Of a DNA stretch of 64,000 nucleotides, positions 45,068-56,633 are shown one piece after another (position 1 is the first letter of the stretch; every line of letters starts with the position of its first letter). The translations under genes and the position numbers were made by a program. Source of the stretch: Gammaproteobacteria bacterium (lineage in GTDB: Bacteria > Pseudomonadota > Gammaproteobacteria > Xanthomonadales > SZUA-36); assembly GCA_030428105.1 (NCBI GenBank), contig JAUIBE010000001.1:248001-312000 (forward strand). Direction: 5' to 3'. The notes under the pieces were generated by a model. It saw only the letters and a list, made by a program, of their open reading frames with translations, was not told where the DNA came from and made no database searches.

Positions 45068-45964
45068 GTGAACTACCACGAACACCAATATCACTCCCAT
45101 GATGGCCTGGCGCTGCATTACCGCGAGTACGGTAACGGCGAGCAGGTCATCATCTGTCTCCCCGGACTGACCCGAAACTGCCGTGACTACGAAGGCCTGG
45201 CATCGCATCTTTCCAGGCGGTGGCGAGTAATCACGCCCGATCTTCGCGGCCGCGGAAAGTCCCAGCGCGACCCCAACTGGAAGCAATACCTGCCACCTAC
45301 CTACGCACGCGACATGTGGACCTTGCTCGATCACCTGGGAATTGAGCAGGTTTCCATTGTTGGAACCTCGCTGGGCGGACTGATGGCGATGATCATGGCC
45401 GACCAGCAACCCCAGCGGTTACGCGCCGTGGTCATGAACGACGTCGGCCCACATGTGCCGCCCGAGGCCATTGCCAGGTTGCTGCAGTACGTGGGCCGCA
45501 CTCCACCCCAGCCGGACTGGGAAAGCGCGATTGCCATGACCCGGAAAAACTACGGGCTGGCCTATCCGGATGCAGATGATGCGTTTTGGGAACAGCAGGT
45601 CCGCAATGCCTGGTCACAGCGCGAGGACGGCAGCGTGGCGCCCGACCACGACCCGAAAATCGGCGATGCACTACGTCACGCCAGCAAGGCCGCTGGCCGG
45701 GTGCGTTTCTTGCAAAAAATCGGCATCCGCCGGCTGCGCGGCATCAACTTCGACCCGTGGGACAACTTCAAAGCCATGAGCATGCCAACCCTGCTGCTTC
45801 GGGGCGAGCTGTCGGATATTCTCCTGCCCGAAACCGTGGCCCGGATGCAGGCGATGAAGCCCGACCTGGAGGTGGTTACCATCCCGGGGCGAGGCCACAC
45901 CCCCACCCTGGACGAGCCAGAAAGCCGAGCCGCGATCGACCGATTCCTGGCCGAGCACGCCTGA
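45068..45964 (+). CDS. Alpha/beta hydrolase
   Basis: I use GTG 45068 (298 aa) because the alpha/beta fold begins with HSHDGLALHYREYGNGEQVI; the frame extends to a TTG at 45017. Catalytic elements: nucleophile Ser in VGTSLGGLMAM (about 100-102), an acidic residue after LLLRGELSDILLPE, and His in IPGRGHTPTLDEPE near the C-terminus. The oxyanion loop is CLPGLTRNCRDYE. It is a soluble esterase/lipase/C-C hydrolase type enzyme with unknown substrate. It is divergent from the TetR operon and probably co-regulated. Confidence 0.9.
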   Translation: MNYHEHQYHSHDGLALHYREYGNGEQVIICLPGLTRNCRDYEGLASHLSRRWRVITPDLRGRGKSQRDPNWKQYLPPTYARDMWTLLDHLGIEQVSIVGTSLGGLMAMIMADQQPQRLRAVVMNDVGPHVPPEAIARLLQYVGRTPPQPDWESAIAMTRKNYGLAYPDADDAFWEQQVRNAWSQREDGSVAPDHDPKIGDALRHASKAAGRVRFLQKIGIRRLRGINFDPWDNFKAMSMPTLLLRGELSDILLPETVARMQAMKPDLEVVTIPGRGHTPTLDEPESRAAIDRFLAEHA

Positions 45965-45985
45965 ACGGCGAAGCGGATCAGCCCT

Positions 45986-47422
45986 TCAGGCTGACTTGCG
46001 AATGCTTTCCTGCGCCTGGAGGTGGGCAATAATGCCGCGGGCAGCCTCGCGTGCATCGGCGATGGCGGTAACCACCAGGTCCGCCCCCCGAACATTATCG
46101 CCGGCGGCAAAGATAGCCGCGTTGCGGGTTTGGCCAGCCGCCGTTTCACCGGCGATGATGCGGCCGTTGTCGTGCGTTTCCACTCCGAGTCCCTGCAGCC
46201 AGTCGGCCGGGCTGGGACGAAAGCCGAAGGCGAAAATCACGCTGCTGGCCGGTAATACTTCTTCGCTGCCTGGAATCTCCTCTGGACGCGCGCGACCCCC
46301 TTCGGCGTCTTCCACCAGGTGGGTGCGAACCACCTCGAGGCCAACCAGCTTGCCATTGTCGTGAACCAGCCTGCGCGGCAGGGTGTTGAACTCGAACTCA
46401 ACCCCCTCCTCGATGGCGTGTTTCACTTCCTTGTCGGAACCGGGCATGTTCTCGCGATCACGACGGTAAACGCACTTCACAGACGTCGCCCCCTGTCGCA
46501 CCGCGGTGCGCACGCAATCCATGGCGGTATCGCCACCACCTAGCACCAGCACCTGCTCGCCGGAAAGGTCGATGTGGGGGTAGTCCTTCATGTTCAGCGC
46601 ATACATGTGCGCCGTCTGGCCAATCAGGTAAGGCAGCGACGGCACGATGCCACCCTCGTCGGCTCCGGGAATATCGGCCTGCACCGGGTTGTAGGCGCCG
46701 GTGCCCAGGAACAATGCGTCGTGCATCGATTGCAGGTCTTCAGCGGCAATATCCTTGCCGATCTCGCAGTTCAGGCGGAAGTGAACGCCCATTTCTTCCA
46801 GCACCGCGCGGCGGCGGCGTACCACCTGCATTTCCAGCTTGAAATCGGGAATGCCAAAAGCCAGCAATCCGCCAATCTCGGGATAGCGGTCGTAAACCGT
46901 AACGCGGATGCCCGCGCGCACCAGCACGTCTGCGCAGGCGAGCCCGGCCGGCCCGGCGCCGACAATGCCCACGCTCCACGGCTGCGGGCGCACATGCGAC
47001 AGGTCTGGCTTCCAGCCTTGCTTGAACGCTTCATCGACAATGTAGCGCTCGATGGCGCCAATGGTGACTGCGCCAAATCCAGTGGCCAGGGTGCAAGCCT
47101 GCTCGCACAGGCGGTCCTGCGGACAAATGCGGCCGCACACCTCCGGCAGGGAATTGGTCTCGTGGCACAGTTCTGCGGCCTCGATAATGCGCCCTTCCTC
47201 GGCCAGTTGCAGCCAGTTGGGAATATAGTTGTGCACCGGGCACTTCCACTCGCAGTACGGGTTACCGCAGTCAATACAGCGCCCGGACTGCTCGCTGGCT
47301 TGCTCGGCGTCCAGCTTGCGGTAGACCTCGCGGAAACGCTCTGTGCGCACCTTGAGCGGGAAGACCTCCGGCTCCTTGCGCGGATTGTCGAGGAACCTGA
47401 ACAGTTCGCGATCCTGGCCCAT
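45986..47422 (-). CDS. gltD: Glutamate synthase (NADPH), small subunit
   Basis: GltD takes electrons from NADPH through FAD and passes them via iron-sulfur clusters to GltB, which forms two glutamates from glutamine and 2-oxoglutarate. I start it at ATG 47422, 2 bp after gltB, giving 478 residues (family length about 470). Cysteine motifs CIDCGNPYCEWKCP and CGRICPQDRLCEQAC bind clusters; GAGPAGLACADVLV and GGGDTAMDC bind FAD and NADPH. It is the last gene of the ilv-leu-glt operon and ends 21 bp from the convergent hydrolase. Confidence 0.98.
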   Translation of the reverse strand: MGQDRELFRFLDNPRKEPEVFPLKVRTERFREVYRKLDAEQASEQSGRCIDCGNPYCEWKCPVHNYIPNWLQLAEEGRIIEAAELCHETNSLPEVCGRICPQDRLCEQACTLATGFGAVTIGAIERYIVDEAFKQGWKPDLSHVRPQPWSVGIVGAGPAGLACADVLVRAGIRVTVYDRYPEIGGLLAFGIPDFKLEMQVVRRRRAVLEEMGVHFRLNCEIGKDIAAEDLQSMHDALFLGTGAYNPVQADIPGADEGGIVPSLPYLIGQTAHMYALNMKDYPHIDLSGEQVLVLGGGDTAMDCVRTAVRQGATSVKCVYRRDRENMPGSDKEVKHAIEEGVEFEFNTLPRRLVHDNGKLVGLEVVRTHLVEDAEGGRARPEEIPGSEEVLPASSVIFAFGFRPSPADWLQGLGVETHDNGRIIAGETAAGQTRNAAIFAAGDNVRGADLVVTAIADAREAARGIIAHLQAQESIRKSA

Positions 47423-47424
47423 GC

Positions 47425-50400
47425 TTATCCTCGCTTCGCCCTGACCAGGCGCAGCGGCACATCCTGGCGTGAAATGGCTTCGCTGGCGGCCTGCTGCCTG
47501 GGAATGATGTACACCCACTGCGGCAACATCAGTTCAAATTCATCCAGCACCTTGCGGCCCCAGTCACTGCCGGTGTACTCCACGTGGGCGGTAATCATGC
47601 GGTGTAGCTTGCGGCGCGGCGCGTCGAAAGTTTCCTCGATCAAGGGGCGCGCGGTGACGAATTCCGGGTTCAGGCGCTCGTCCACGTGGCCGGTGGCATC
47701 GAGCACAAACAGCTCACCACCGGTCATGCCAGCAGCCAGGTTGGGCCCGACCGAACCAAGGATCACCACGGTGCCGCCGGTCATATATTCGCAAGCGTGG
47801 TGGCCAGCGCCTTCGATCACCGCATCGGCGCCCGAATTGCGCACTGCAAAGCGCTCACCCGCCTGGCCGTGCGCGTACAGTTCTCCACCGGTGGCGCCGT
47901 ACAGGCAGGCGTTGCCGCAAATCACGTTGCGCCGCGCGCGGCGGCGATCCATGTCATCGCTGCACAGCACGATGCGCCCGCCACTCATGCCCTTGCCCAC
48001 GTAGTCGTTGGCGTCGCCCAGCAACTTCAGGCTCATGCCGTTGACGTTCCAGGCGCCGAAGCTTTGCCCCGCAGTGCCGACCAGGTTCAGGGAAACGCGG
48101 TCACTCGGCAGGCCTTCACGCCCGGCCCTGCGGGCAATCTCGCCGGCCAACATGGCGCCCACCGAGCGGTCATAGTTGCGCACGCGGAATTCTCCCGACC
48201 ACGCGGCGTCGCGCTCAAGTTGAGGAACGGCTGCTTCAAGTACCTCGAGATTCAACTGCCCCTTGTCAAATGGCGGATTGCGCTCTGCGCTGCAGTAGGG
48301 GGTGTGTTCATTACGTGTCGCCGCCGAGCGCAACAGGGGCCCCAGGTCGAGCGCTTGCTGACGGGGTGTTTCGCCTTTAATTCGTTCCAGCAAGTCACTG
48401 CGACCGATCACCTCCTGCAGGCTGGTAACGCCAATCGACGCCAGCACCTCGCGCACATCTCGCGCCAGGAAACGGAAGTAGGCTGCCACGCGCTCGGGAA
48501 GCCCGTGGAAATGCGCCTTGCGCAGCACCTCGTCCTGGGTGGCAACACCGGTCGCGCAGTTGTTCAGGTGACACAGGCGAAGGTACTTGCAGCCCAGCGC
48601 CACCATCGGGCCAGTGCCAAAACCAAAACTCTCGGCGCCCAGCATGGCCGCCTTTACCACGTCGAGGCCGGTCTTGAGGCCACCATCCACCTGCAGGCGG
48701 ATGCGATGGCGCAAGCGGTTATCCACCAGCGCCTGGTGGGTCTCGGCCAGGCCGATTTCCCAAGGCGTGCCGGCGTACTTCACCGAACTCAGCGGGCTGG
48801 CTCCGGTACCACCGTCATAACCGGCAATGGTGATGAGGTCGGCATAAGCCTTGGCCACACCAACAGCAATGGTGCCGACGCCGTGGCCGGAGACCAGCTT
48901 CACCGAGACCAGCGCTTTGGGGTTGACCATTTTCAGGTCGAAGATGAGCTGCGCCAAATCCTCGATGGAGTAGATATCGTGGTGCGGGGGCGGCGATATG
49001 AGCGTCACGCCCGGCGTTGAGCATCGCAGCGCGGCAATCTCGGCGGTAACCTTGTGGCCCGGCAGCTGGCCGCCTTCGCCGGGCTTGGCGCCCTGCGCCA
49101 CCTTGATCTGCAGCACATCGGCATTCACCAGGTAATGGGCACTCACGCCGAAGCGGCCCGAAGCGACCTGTTTGATGGCCGAGTTGCGCGGCGAACTGAA
49201 TCGCGCCGGATCCTCGCCGCCCTCGCCGGAATTGGAGCGCCCGCCCAGGCCATTCATCGCAACCGCCAGGGCCTCATGCGCTTCCGGGGACAGGGCACCG
49301 ATAGACATACCAGCGGAATCGAAGCGCGGGAACAGATTCTCCTCCGGCTCTACTTGATCCACCTCGATGGGGTCGGAGTCCGGCTTCAGCTTCAGCAGGT
49401 CGCGTAGCGCCAGCGGCGCCCGGCCGTTCACCGCCTGGCGATAGGCCTGGTAGTCCTTCCAGCTATCGTTGTTGACCGCCTGTTGCAGGGTCATCACCAC
49501 GTCGGGGTTGTAGGCATGCGCCTCGCCGCCGTGGACATACTTGTAGATGCCATCGCGCACCGGCGCCACTTGAGGGTTCCAGGCGTTGCGGCAAATCTCC
49601 GTCAGGCCCTGCTGGATATGGGCAAATCCCGCACCGCGAATCTTGGAAGGCACCTTGGGACAGCAAAGCTGCACCACTTCGCGGTCCAGACCCACGGCCT
49701 CGAACAGCTGCGAGCCTCGGTAGCTGGCCACCGTGCAGATGCCCATCTTTGAAAGAATCTTGAGAAGCCCCTTGCGGATGCCGCGGCGATAGCTCTTGCG
49801 CAGGTCAATCACGTCGCCATCGATGGCGCCGTTGGCCTGCTCCTGGTTAATCACCTGGAAGGCGAGGTAAGGGTAAATCACGGTGGCGCCAAGGCCCAGC
49901 AGCACGGCGAACTGGTGCGGGTCGCGTGCCGAGCCGGTCTCGATCAGGATGTTGGCGTTGGGACGCTCGCCGGCCCGCAGCAGGCTTTGGTGCACGGCCC
50001 CAACCGCCAGCGGCGCCGGAATGACCAGTTGTTCCTGATCGATGTCGCGGTCGCTGAGCACGATGATGGTGACGCCGTCACGTACCGCGTCAATGCAGGC
50101 CTGGCCGAGCGATTCCAGGGCGCCCTTGAGGTCGGTCTGGCCCGGGTCGAAATTCAGGTCAAAACGCTTGTTGCGGTAGTAACGCTGGTTGAGGTTGAGC
50201 AGCGTCTGGTACTTCACATAGTTGAGCACCGGCCACGGCAGCAACACGCGGTGGGCGTGCGAAGAGGTTTCCTGGAAAACGTTGTACTCGCGCCCAATGC
50301 AGGTTTCCAGCGACATTGCCCCCGATTCGCGCAGCGGATCAATCGGCGGGTTGGTCACCTGGGCAAATGACTGGCGGAAGTAGTCGTAAATAGAACGATT

Positions 50401-51924
50401 TCGCTTTGACAGCACCGCGATCGGCGTGTCATCGCCCATCGAGCCTACCGGCTCCTGCGCGGCCAGCGCCATCGGCTTGATAATGGTCTCAAACTCCTCG
50501 TCACCAAGCCCAAACATCTTGCGGTACACCGGCAGACGATCGGCCGAGGCCGCCATGAAGCGATCCGCCGCCTGGCGCTCCTGGTCGTCGTTGTTCCACA
50601 CCCGTACCACGTTTTCCGACATCCACTCGCGGTAGTGGTGACGGGCCTTGAGGTTGTCGTCGATGGCGCCGGTCTTCCACAGTTTTCCGCTTTGCGTATC
50701 CACCGCGATCATTTCGCCCGGACCCAGTCTTCCGCGGCGCTTGATGCGCGATGGCGGGCAATCCCACACCCCGGCCTCGGATGCCACGGTAAACACCTTG
50801 TCGGTGGTGAAGTTGTAGCGCGCCGGGCGCAAGCCGTTACGGTCGAGGTTGCAGCAGGCAATGCGGCCGTTGCTGGAAACCACGCCGGCCGGACCATCCC
50901 ACGGCTCCTGGTGCATCGAGTTGAATTCCAGGAAGGCCTTGAGGTCGGGGTCCATGTCGTCGCGCACCGCGGGCGGCATCAACAGGCGCATGGCGCGGAA
51001 GACATCCATGCCGCCGGCCAGGAAAACCTCGAGCATGTTGTCGAGCGAGGATGAATCGGAACCGCTGTGGTTCACCAGGTGGGAGAGCTCATCCAGTGCA
51101 GGCAACAGCGGCGAGAACAGGATGCGCCGCCGTGCATTGGCCCAGTCGCGGTTACCGTTCACGCTGTTGATTTCACCGTTATGCGCCAGGTAACGGAACG
51201 GCTGGGCGTAGTTCCAGCGCGGCAAGGTATTGGTGGAAAAACGCTGGTGGCAGATGCCCACCGCGGATTCCAACCGCTTGTCCTTCAGGTCCGGAAAGTA
51301 ATCGGCCAGGTGACCGGCCTGCAACAGGCCCTTGTACACCATGGTCAGGTTGGAAAGCGTAACCACGTAATACAACGGGTCGGGGTCTTCCAGGTTGAGC
51401 TGCTCTTCAAAAGCAAAACGCCGCGCGGCGAACAGTTGGCGTTCTATGTCATGCGGCCCCCAGCCCGGCGGCGCATTGACGAAAATCTGGTAGATCGCCG
51501 GCATCGAGGCCAGCGCCTGCTCGCCGACGAATTCCGGGCGGGTGGGAACCTCGCGCCAGCCCACTACCTCCAGGCTGCGCCTGGCGAGGTGGCGCGAGAG
51601 TATCTGCTGGCCACGTTCGATCGCCCCCTGGTCGGGCGAAAAAAACACCAGCCCGGAGGCAAAACGCTCGGCCAGCCGAATGCCCTCCTCCGCCGCCACG
51701 CCGCGCAGGAACTTGTCGGGAAACTGCAGCAGGATCCCGCAGCCATCGCCGGAACGGCCATCGGCGGCAACGGCGCCGCGGTGGGTCAGGCGGCCAAGTG
51801 ACTCGAGGGTGGATTCCACCAGCCAGTGGGATTTGCGCCCATCCATGTGTGACAGCAGCGCAAAGCCGCAGCTGTCGCGGAAGTCACGAACCGGGTCATG
51901 CAGTTTATCCAGGGTTTCAATCAT
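47425..51924 (-). CDS. gltB: Glutamate synthase (NADPH), large subunit
   Basis: A 1499-residue glutamate synthase. The N-terminal class II amidotransferase uses the Cys in RDSCGFALLSHMDG, exposed by removing a short propeptide. The FMN-binding barrel contains AGYDGGTGASPLSSVKYAG; a [3Fe-4S] cluster site follows in CKYLRLCHLNNCATGV at about 1110. The C-terminus is the GXGXG beta-helix. It starts directly at the end of ilvA with no gap and is followed by gltD after 2 bp. Its linkage to the ilv operon is unusual; production would be under ilv attenuator control unless an internal promoter exists. Confidence 0.98.
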   Translation of the reverse strand: MIETLDKLHDPVRDFRDSCGFALLSHMDGRKSHWLVESTLESLGRLTHRGAVAADGRSGDGCGILLQFPDKFLRGVAAEEGIRLAERFASGLVFFSPDQGAIERGQQILSRHLARRSLEVVGWREVPTRPEFVGEQALASMPAIYQIFVNAPPGWGPHDIERQLFAARRFAFEEQLNLEDPDPLYYVVTLSNLTMVYKGLLQAGHLADYFPDLKDKRLESAVGICHQRFSTNTLPRWNYAQPFRYLAHNGEINSVNGNRDWANARRRILFSPLLPALDELSHLVNHSGSDSSSLDNMLEVFLAGGMDVFRAMRLLMPPAVRDDMDPDLKAFLEFNSMHQEPWDGPAGVVSSNGRIACCNLDRNGLRPARYNFTTDKVFTVASEAGVWDCPPSRIKRRGRLGPGEMIAVDTQSGKLWKTGAIDDNLKARHHYREWMSENVVRVWNNDDQERQAADRFMAASADRLPVYRKMFGLGDEEFETIIKPMALAAQEPVGSMGDDTPIAVLSKRNRSIYDYFRQSFAQVTNPPIDPLRESGAMSLETCIGREYNVFQETSSHAHRVLLPWPVLNYVKYQTLLNLNQRYYRNKRFDLNFDPGQTDLKGALESLGQACIDAVRDGVTIIVLSDRDIDQEQLVIPAPLAVGAVHQSLLRAGERPNANILIETGSARDPHQFAVLLGLGATVIYPYLAFQVINQEQANGAIDGDVIDLRKSYRRGIRKGLLKILSKMGICTVASYRGSQLFEAVGLDREVVQLCCPKVPSKIRGAGFAHIQQGLTEICRNAWNPQVAPVRDGIYKYVHGGEAHAYNPDVVMTLQQAVNNDSWKDYQAYRQAVNGRAPLALRDLLKLKPDSDPIEVDQVEPEENLFPRFDSAGMSIGALSPEAHEALAVAMNGLGGRSNSGEGGEDPARFSSPRNSAIKQVASGRFGVSAHYLVNADVLQIKVAQGAKPGEGGQLPGHKVTAEIAALRCSTPGVTLISPPPHHDIYSIEDLAQLIFDLKMVNPKALVSVKLVSGHGVGTIAVGVAKAYADLITIAGYDGGTGASPLSSVKYAGTPWEIGLAETHQALVDNRLRHRIRLQVDGGLKTGLDVVKAAMLGAESFGFGTGPMVALGCKYLRLCHLNNCATGVATQDEVLRKAHFHGLPERVAAYFRFLARDVREVLASIGVTSLQEVIGRSDLLERIKGETPRQQALDLGPLLRSAATRNEHTPYCSAERNPPFDKGQLNLEVLEAAVPQLERDAAWSGEFRVRNYDRSVGAMLAGEIARRAGREGLPSDRVSLNLVGTAGQSFGAWNVNGMSLKLLGDANDYVGKGMSGGRIVLCSDDMDRRRARRNVICGNACLYGATGGELYAHGQAGERFAVRNSGADAVIEGAGHHACEYMTGGTVVILGSVGPNLAAGMTGGELFVLDATGHVDERLNPEFVTARPLIEETFDAPRRKLHRMITAHVEYTGSDWGRKVLDEFELMLPQWVYIIPRQQAASEAISRQDVPLRLVRAKRG

Positions 51925-53592
51925 CTAGTCATAATCCTGGCTGCCCACAAACATCTGGTACGCCAGGTTGTCGCTCTCATAAGCAAAGGGATACTCGCAA
52001 CGCTCTACAAACGCTGCGAAGCGCTCCTCGTCATCCGGTGGAACCTGGATTCCGATCAACACGCGGCCATATTCGGAACCGTGGTTGCGGTAGTGGAACA
52101 GGCTGATGTTCCAGCCACCCTCCAGGCCTTCGAGAAACCGGAGCAAGGCGCCTGGCCGCTCCGGGAATACAGACCGTAACACTTTCTCGCCCGCAGCCGA
52201 AGCCCTGCCGCCCACCATGTGGCGAATATGCGCCCGCGCCATGTCGTTTTGGGACAAATCCGACACCGGGTAACCGTTTTCCCGCAGCGCCTGGATAATC
52301 TGGGAACGCTCGCGGTCGCCATGCTGCAAGGCGATGCCGACAAAAATGTGCGCATCGCCGGCGGGCGTACCGTCCGGCGGGCCGGCATAGCGGTAGTTGA
52401 ACTCGGTAATCTGGCGGGCGCCGATGCAGCGGCAGAAATCCAGGAAACTGCCCGGCCGCTCCGGAATGGTGACGCCCAGCAGCGCTTCGCTGGAAACACC
52501 CACCGCGGCGCGTTCGGCAATGTGTTGCAGGCGTGCAAAATTGACGTTGGCGCCGGTCAGGATGGTGGCCGCTCGCTGGTGACCGGCGTGGCGCTTGCGA
52601 TGACTCAGCGAGGCATACCAACGCTTCATGCCGGCCACGCCAATGGCGCCCGCCGGCTCGGCAATGGCGCGGGTATCCTCGTAGATATCCTGCACCGCGG
52701 CGCAAATTTCATCCGAGCTGACGGTGATGATTTCATCAAGCAGGTCGGCGCACAGCGCATGGGTCAGGTCGCCGGCGCGGCGCACTGCCACGCCTTCTGC
52801 AAAAAACCCCATTTCCGGCAGGGTGACGGGCGAGCCGGCATTCAATGCGGCTCGCATGGATGCTGATTCCTCGGCCTCGACCGCAATCAGTCGCAGGTCC
52901 GGTTGCATGTACTTGGCGACCAGTCCAATGCCGGCTGCCAGGCCGCCACCGCCCACTGGAACGAACAGCGTATCGATCATCCCGCCACTGATGGCGGGAA
53001 TCTGGCGGAACAGCTCCAGGGCTATGGTGCCCTGCCCAGCGATGACTTCTTCATCGTCGTAGGGGTGAATAAACTCCGCGCCGGTTTGCTTCGCCAGTGC
53101 CATGGCATGAGCGCAGGCCTCGTCAAAGTTTTCACCGCTGATCCTGACCTCGGCGCCCAGTTTTTCCACCGCGTTGATCTTGATCACCGGGGTGATGTCA
53201 GGCATGACCACGGTAGCGGCCATTCCCATGTGGCTGGCGGCAAGCGCCACCCCCTGTGCGTGATTGCCTGCCGATGCGCAGATCACGCCCCGCGCCCGTG
53301 CCTCGGGGCTCATTGTCCGCAAACGGGCGTATGCCCCCCGCAGCTTGAAAGAATGCACCCGTTGCATGTCTTCGCGCTTGATCAGCACATCCACGCCCAA
53401 CCGGCGGGACAGGCCCTCCATCGATTGCAAGGGCGTCTCACGCACCAGGTCTTCCAGGCGGCACTTCATGATGCGCGGCATGAAATGGTCAAACAGCGCG
53501 CGCCGATGGCTGTCGGAGTGCAACCCGCCCGCCTGGGCTCCGGCTGTTGCCGCGTAGGTTCTGTCTTCCGCCAATGCCTGGTTACTGGTCAC
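51925..53592 (-). CDS. ilvA: Threonine ammonia-lyase, biosynthetic
   Basis: The 555-residue enzyme converts threonine to 2-oxobutyrate, the entry to isoleucine. The PLP lysine is K83 in HSFKLRGAY; the phosphate-binding loop is VPVGGGGLAAG. The C-terminus has two ACT-like domains (from about residue 365), starting LLGVTIPERPGSFLDF and SVFPERPGALLRFLE, as in the isoleucine-inhibited form. It lies 3 bp after leuB and abuts gltB. Feedback inhibition by isoleucine is expected from the ACT domains. Confidence 0.97.
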   Translation of the reverse strand: MTSNQALAEDRTYAATAGAQAGGLHSDSHRRALFDHFMPRIMKCRLEDLVRETPLQSMEGLSRRLGVDVLIKREDMQRVHSFKLRGAYARLRTMSPEARARGVICASAGNHAQGVALAASHMGMAATVVMPDITPVIKINAVEKLGAEVRISGENFDEACAHAMALAKQTGAEFIHPYDDEEVIAGQGTIALELFRQIPAISGGMIDTLFVPVGGGGLAAGIGLVAKYMQPDLRLIAVEAEESASMRAALNAGSPVTLPEMGFFAEGVAVRRAGDLTHALCADLLDEIITVSSDEICAAVQDIYEDTRAIAEPAGAIGVAGMKRWYASLSHRKRHAGHQRAATILTGANVNFARLQHIAERAAVGVSSEALLGVTIPERPGSFLDFCRCIGARQITEFNYRYAGPPDGTPAGDAHIFVGIALQHGDRERSQIIQALRENGYPVSDLSQNDMARAHIRHMVGGRASAAGEKVLRSVFPERPGALLRFLEGLEGGWNISLFHYRNHGSEYGRVLIGIQVPPDDEERFAAFVERCEYPFAYESDNLAYQMFVGSQDYD

Positions 53593-53595
53593 TTG

Positions 53596-54694
53596 TTATC
53601 CGCCTGCCACGCTGAGAAGGGAATGTTCATCTGCATTAGTTTCAATGAGTTCGCACACTTTCATGGCAAATTCGTTTGTCCCTGGCCCGGCAGGGTCCAA
53701 CTCGCGGGTCAGGATGCCGGCCTGCCAGCAACCGGACACTGCATGCTCCACCGCTTGCGCGGCATCTTCCCGCCCCAGCGAGTGGCGCAGCATCAGCGCG
53801 ATGGAAAGCAGCATGCCGCATGGGTTGGCCAAATTGCGCCCGGCGATATCCGGCGCGGAGCCGTGGATTGGCTCGTACAGGCCAAATGTGCCGTCCGCCA
53901 GGGAAGCCGATGGCAGCAGGCCCATCGAACCGCACAACATGGAAGCCTCGTCGGAAAGAATGTCGCCGAACAGGTTCTCGGTCAGCATCACGTCGAAATC
54001 AGCCGGTCGTGAAAGAAGATGCATCGCAGCGGCATCAACCAGCAGGGTCTCGTATTCAAGATCCGGGTAATCCGCGGCAACCACCGCACCGACCACCTCG
54101 CGCCACAGGCGGGAGGTTTCCAACACGTTGGCCTTGTCCACCAGGGTCAGCTTTCCGCGCCGCGAGCGCGCCAGGGCTGCGGCCTTGTGGGTGATGCGTT
54201 CAATCTCGGCCCGGGTGTAGCTGCAGACGTCGACCGCCTCGTCGCCAACCCGGCGCTTGTCGCCGAAATAGATGCCGCCGGTCAATTCGCGCACCAGCAC
54301 CATGTCGACGTTTTCCAGGCGCGATTCGCGCAGCGGAGAAAACCGGGCAAGCGCCGGGTGCGTGGCCACCGGCCGCAGGTTACAGAACAGGCCCAGTTTC
54401 GAGCGTAGCCGCAGCAGCCCGCTTTCTGGCCTGAGCTCGGTTTCGACGTTGTCCCAGCGCGGGCCGCCGATGGCGCCCATCATCACCGCATCAGCAGCAC
54501 GACAGGCGTCCAGCGTTTCCTGCGGCAGCGGTGAGCCCCATTGGTCGAGCGCCGCACCGCCAAAGGGCCGGCTTTCCACCGACAGTTCAAGACCGAAAAT
54601 CTCGTCCACCACCGCCAGCACCTCGAGGCCGGCAGTCATGACTTCCGGACCCACCCCGTCTCCGGGCAGGGCCACGATCCGGGAACCGGTTGAT

Positions 54695-54717
<23 letters not shown>
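53596..54717 (-). CDS. leuB: 3-isopropylmalate dehydrogenase
   Basis: The enzyme oxidises and decarboxylates 3-isopropylmalate using NAD+. I start at ATG 54717 (373 aa); a longer frame to 54831 lies wholly within leuA and has no homology. Family motifs: ALPGDGVGPEVM, the substrate-binding RLRSKLGLFCNLRP, RELTGGIYFGDKR, MLTENLFGDILSDEASM (metal Asp) and YEPIHGSAPDIAG (NAD binding). It overlaps the leuA 3' end by 23 bp, which favours translational coupling. Confidence 0.97.
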
Positions 54718-56255
<1,538 letters not shown>

Positions 56256-56263
<8 letters not shown>

Positions 56264-56633
56264 TTACCCCTACCCCCGGTCTTGCCTGGCCGCCTTCCGC
56301 GGCCGCGTTGTTTTCGCGACGGTGCACCACCATGCCGTACATGGCGGGGCTGGTCGCCTCGTAGCTCAGGTGCGCATCTGCTGCCTGGTATTCCGGCAGC
56401 TGGTACCAGGCCGCCTCGACCACGTCGTACAGGCGGCGGATCTGGCGCACCAGGATGTCGGGATTGCGACCACCGCAGTCGACATCGAGCGAAAGGTTGC
56501 GCGCCGCTGACTGACCGCCGGCGGGCCTGGAGCTGAGGTTCACAAGCGCGTGACCACGGCGTTCGATGGTGCCAAGAAGCCGGATCAAGGCGCCTTCGCA
56601 TTCCCTGAGTGTGATACGGAGCTTGATGTTCAT
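56256..56633 (-). CDS. ilvM: Acetolactate synthase small (regulatory) subunit
   Basis: A 125-residue protein with one ACT domain (MNIKLRITLRECEGALIRLL, ending near residue 80) as in the IlvM/IlvN class of regulatory subunits. It binds the acetolactate synthase catalytic subunit and mediates valine control in several bacteria. The first ATG fitting the family is 56633, overlapping the ilvG stop (ATGA). The chain is longer than E. coli IlvM (87 aa); a C-terminal extension of about 40 residues is polar and of unknown role. Confidence 0.85.
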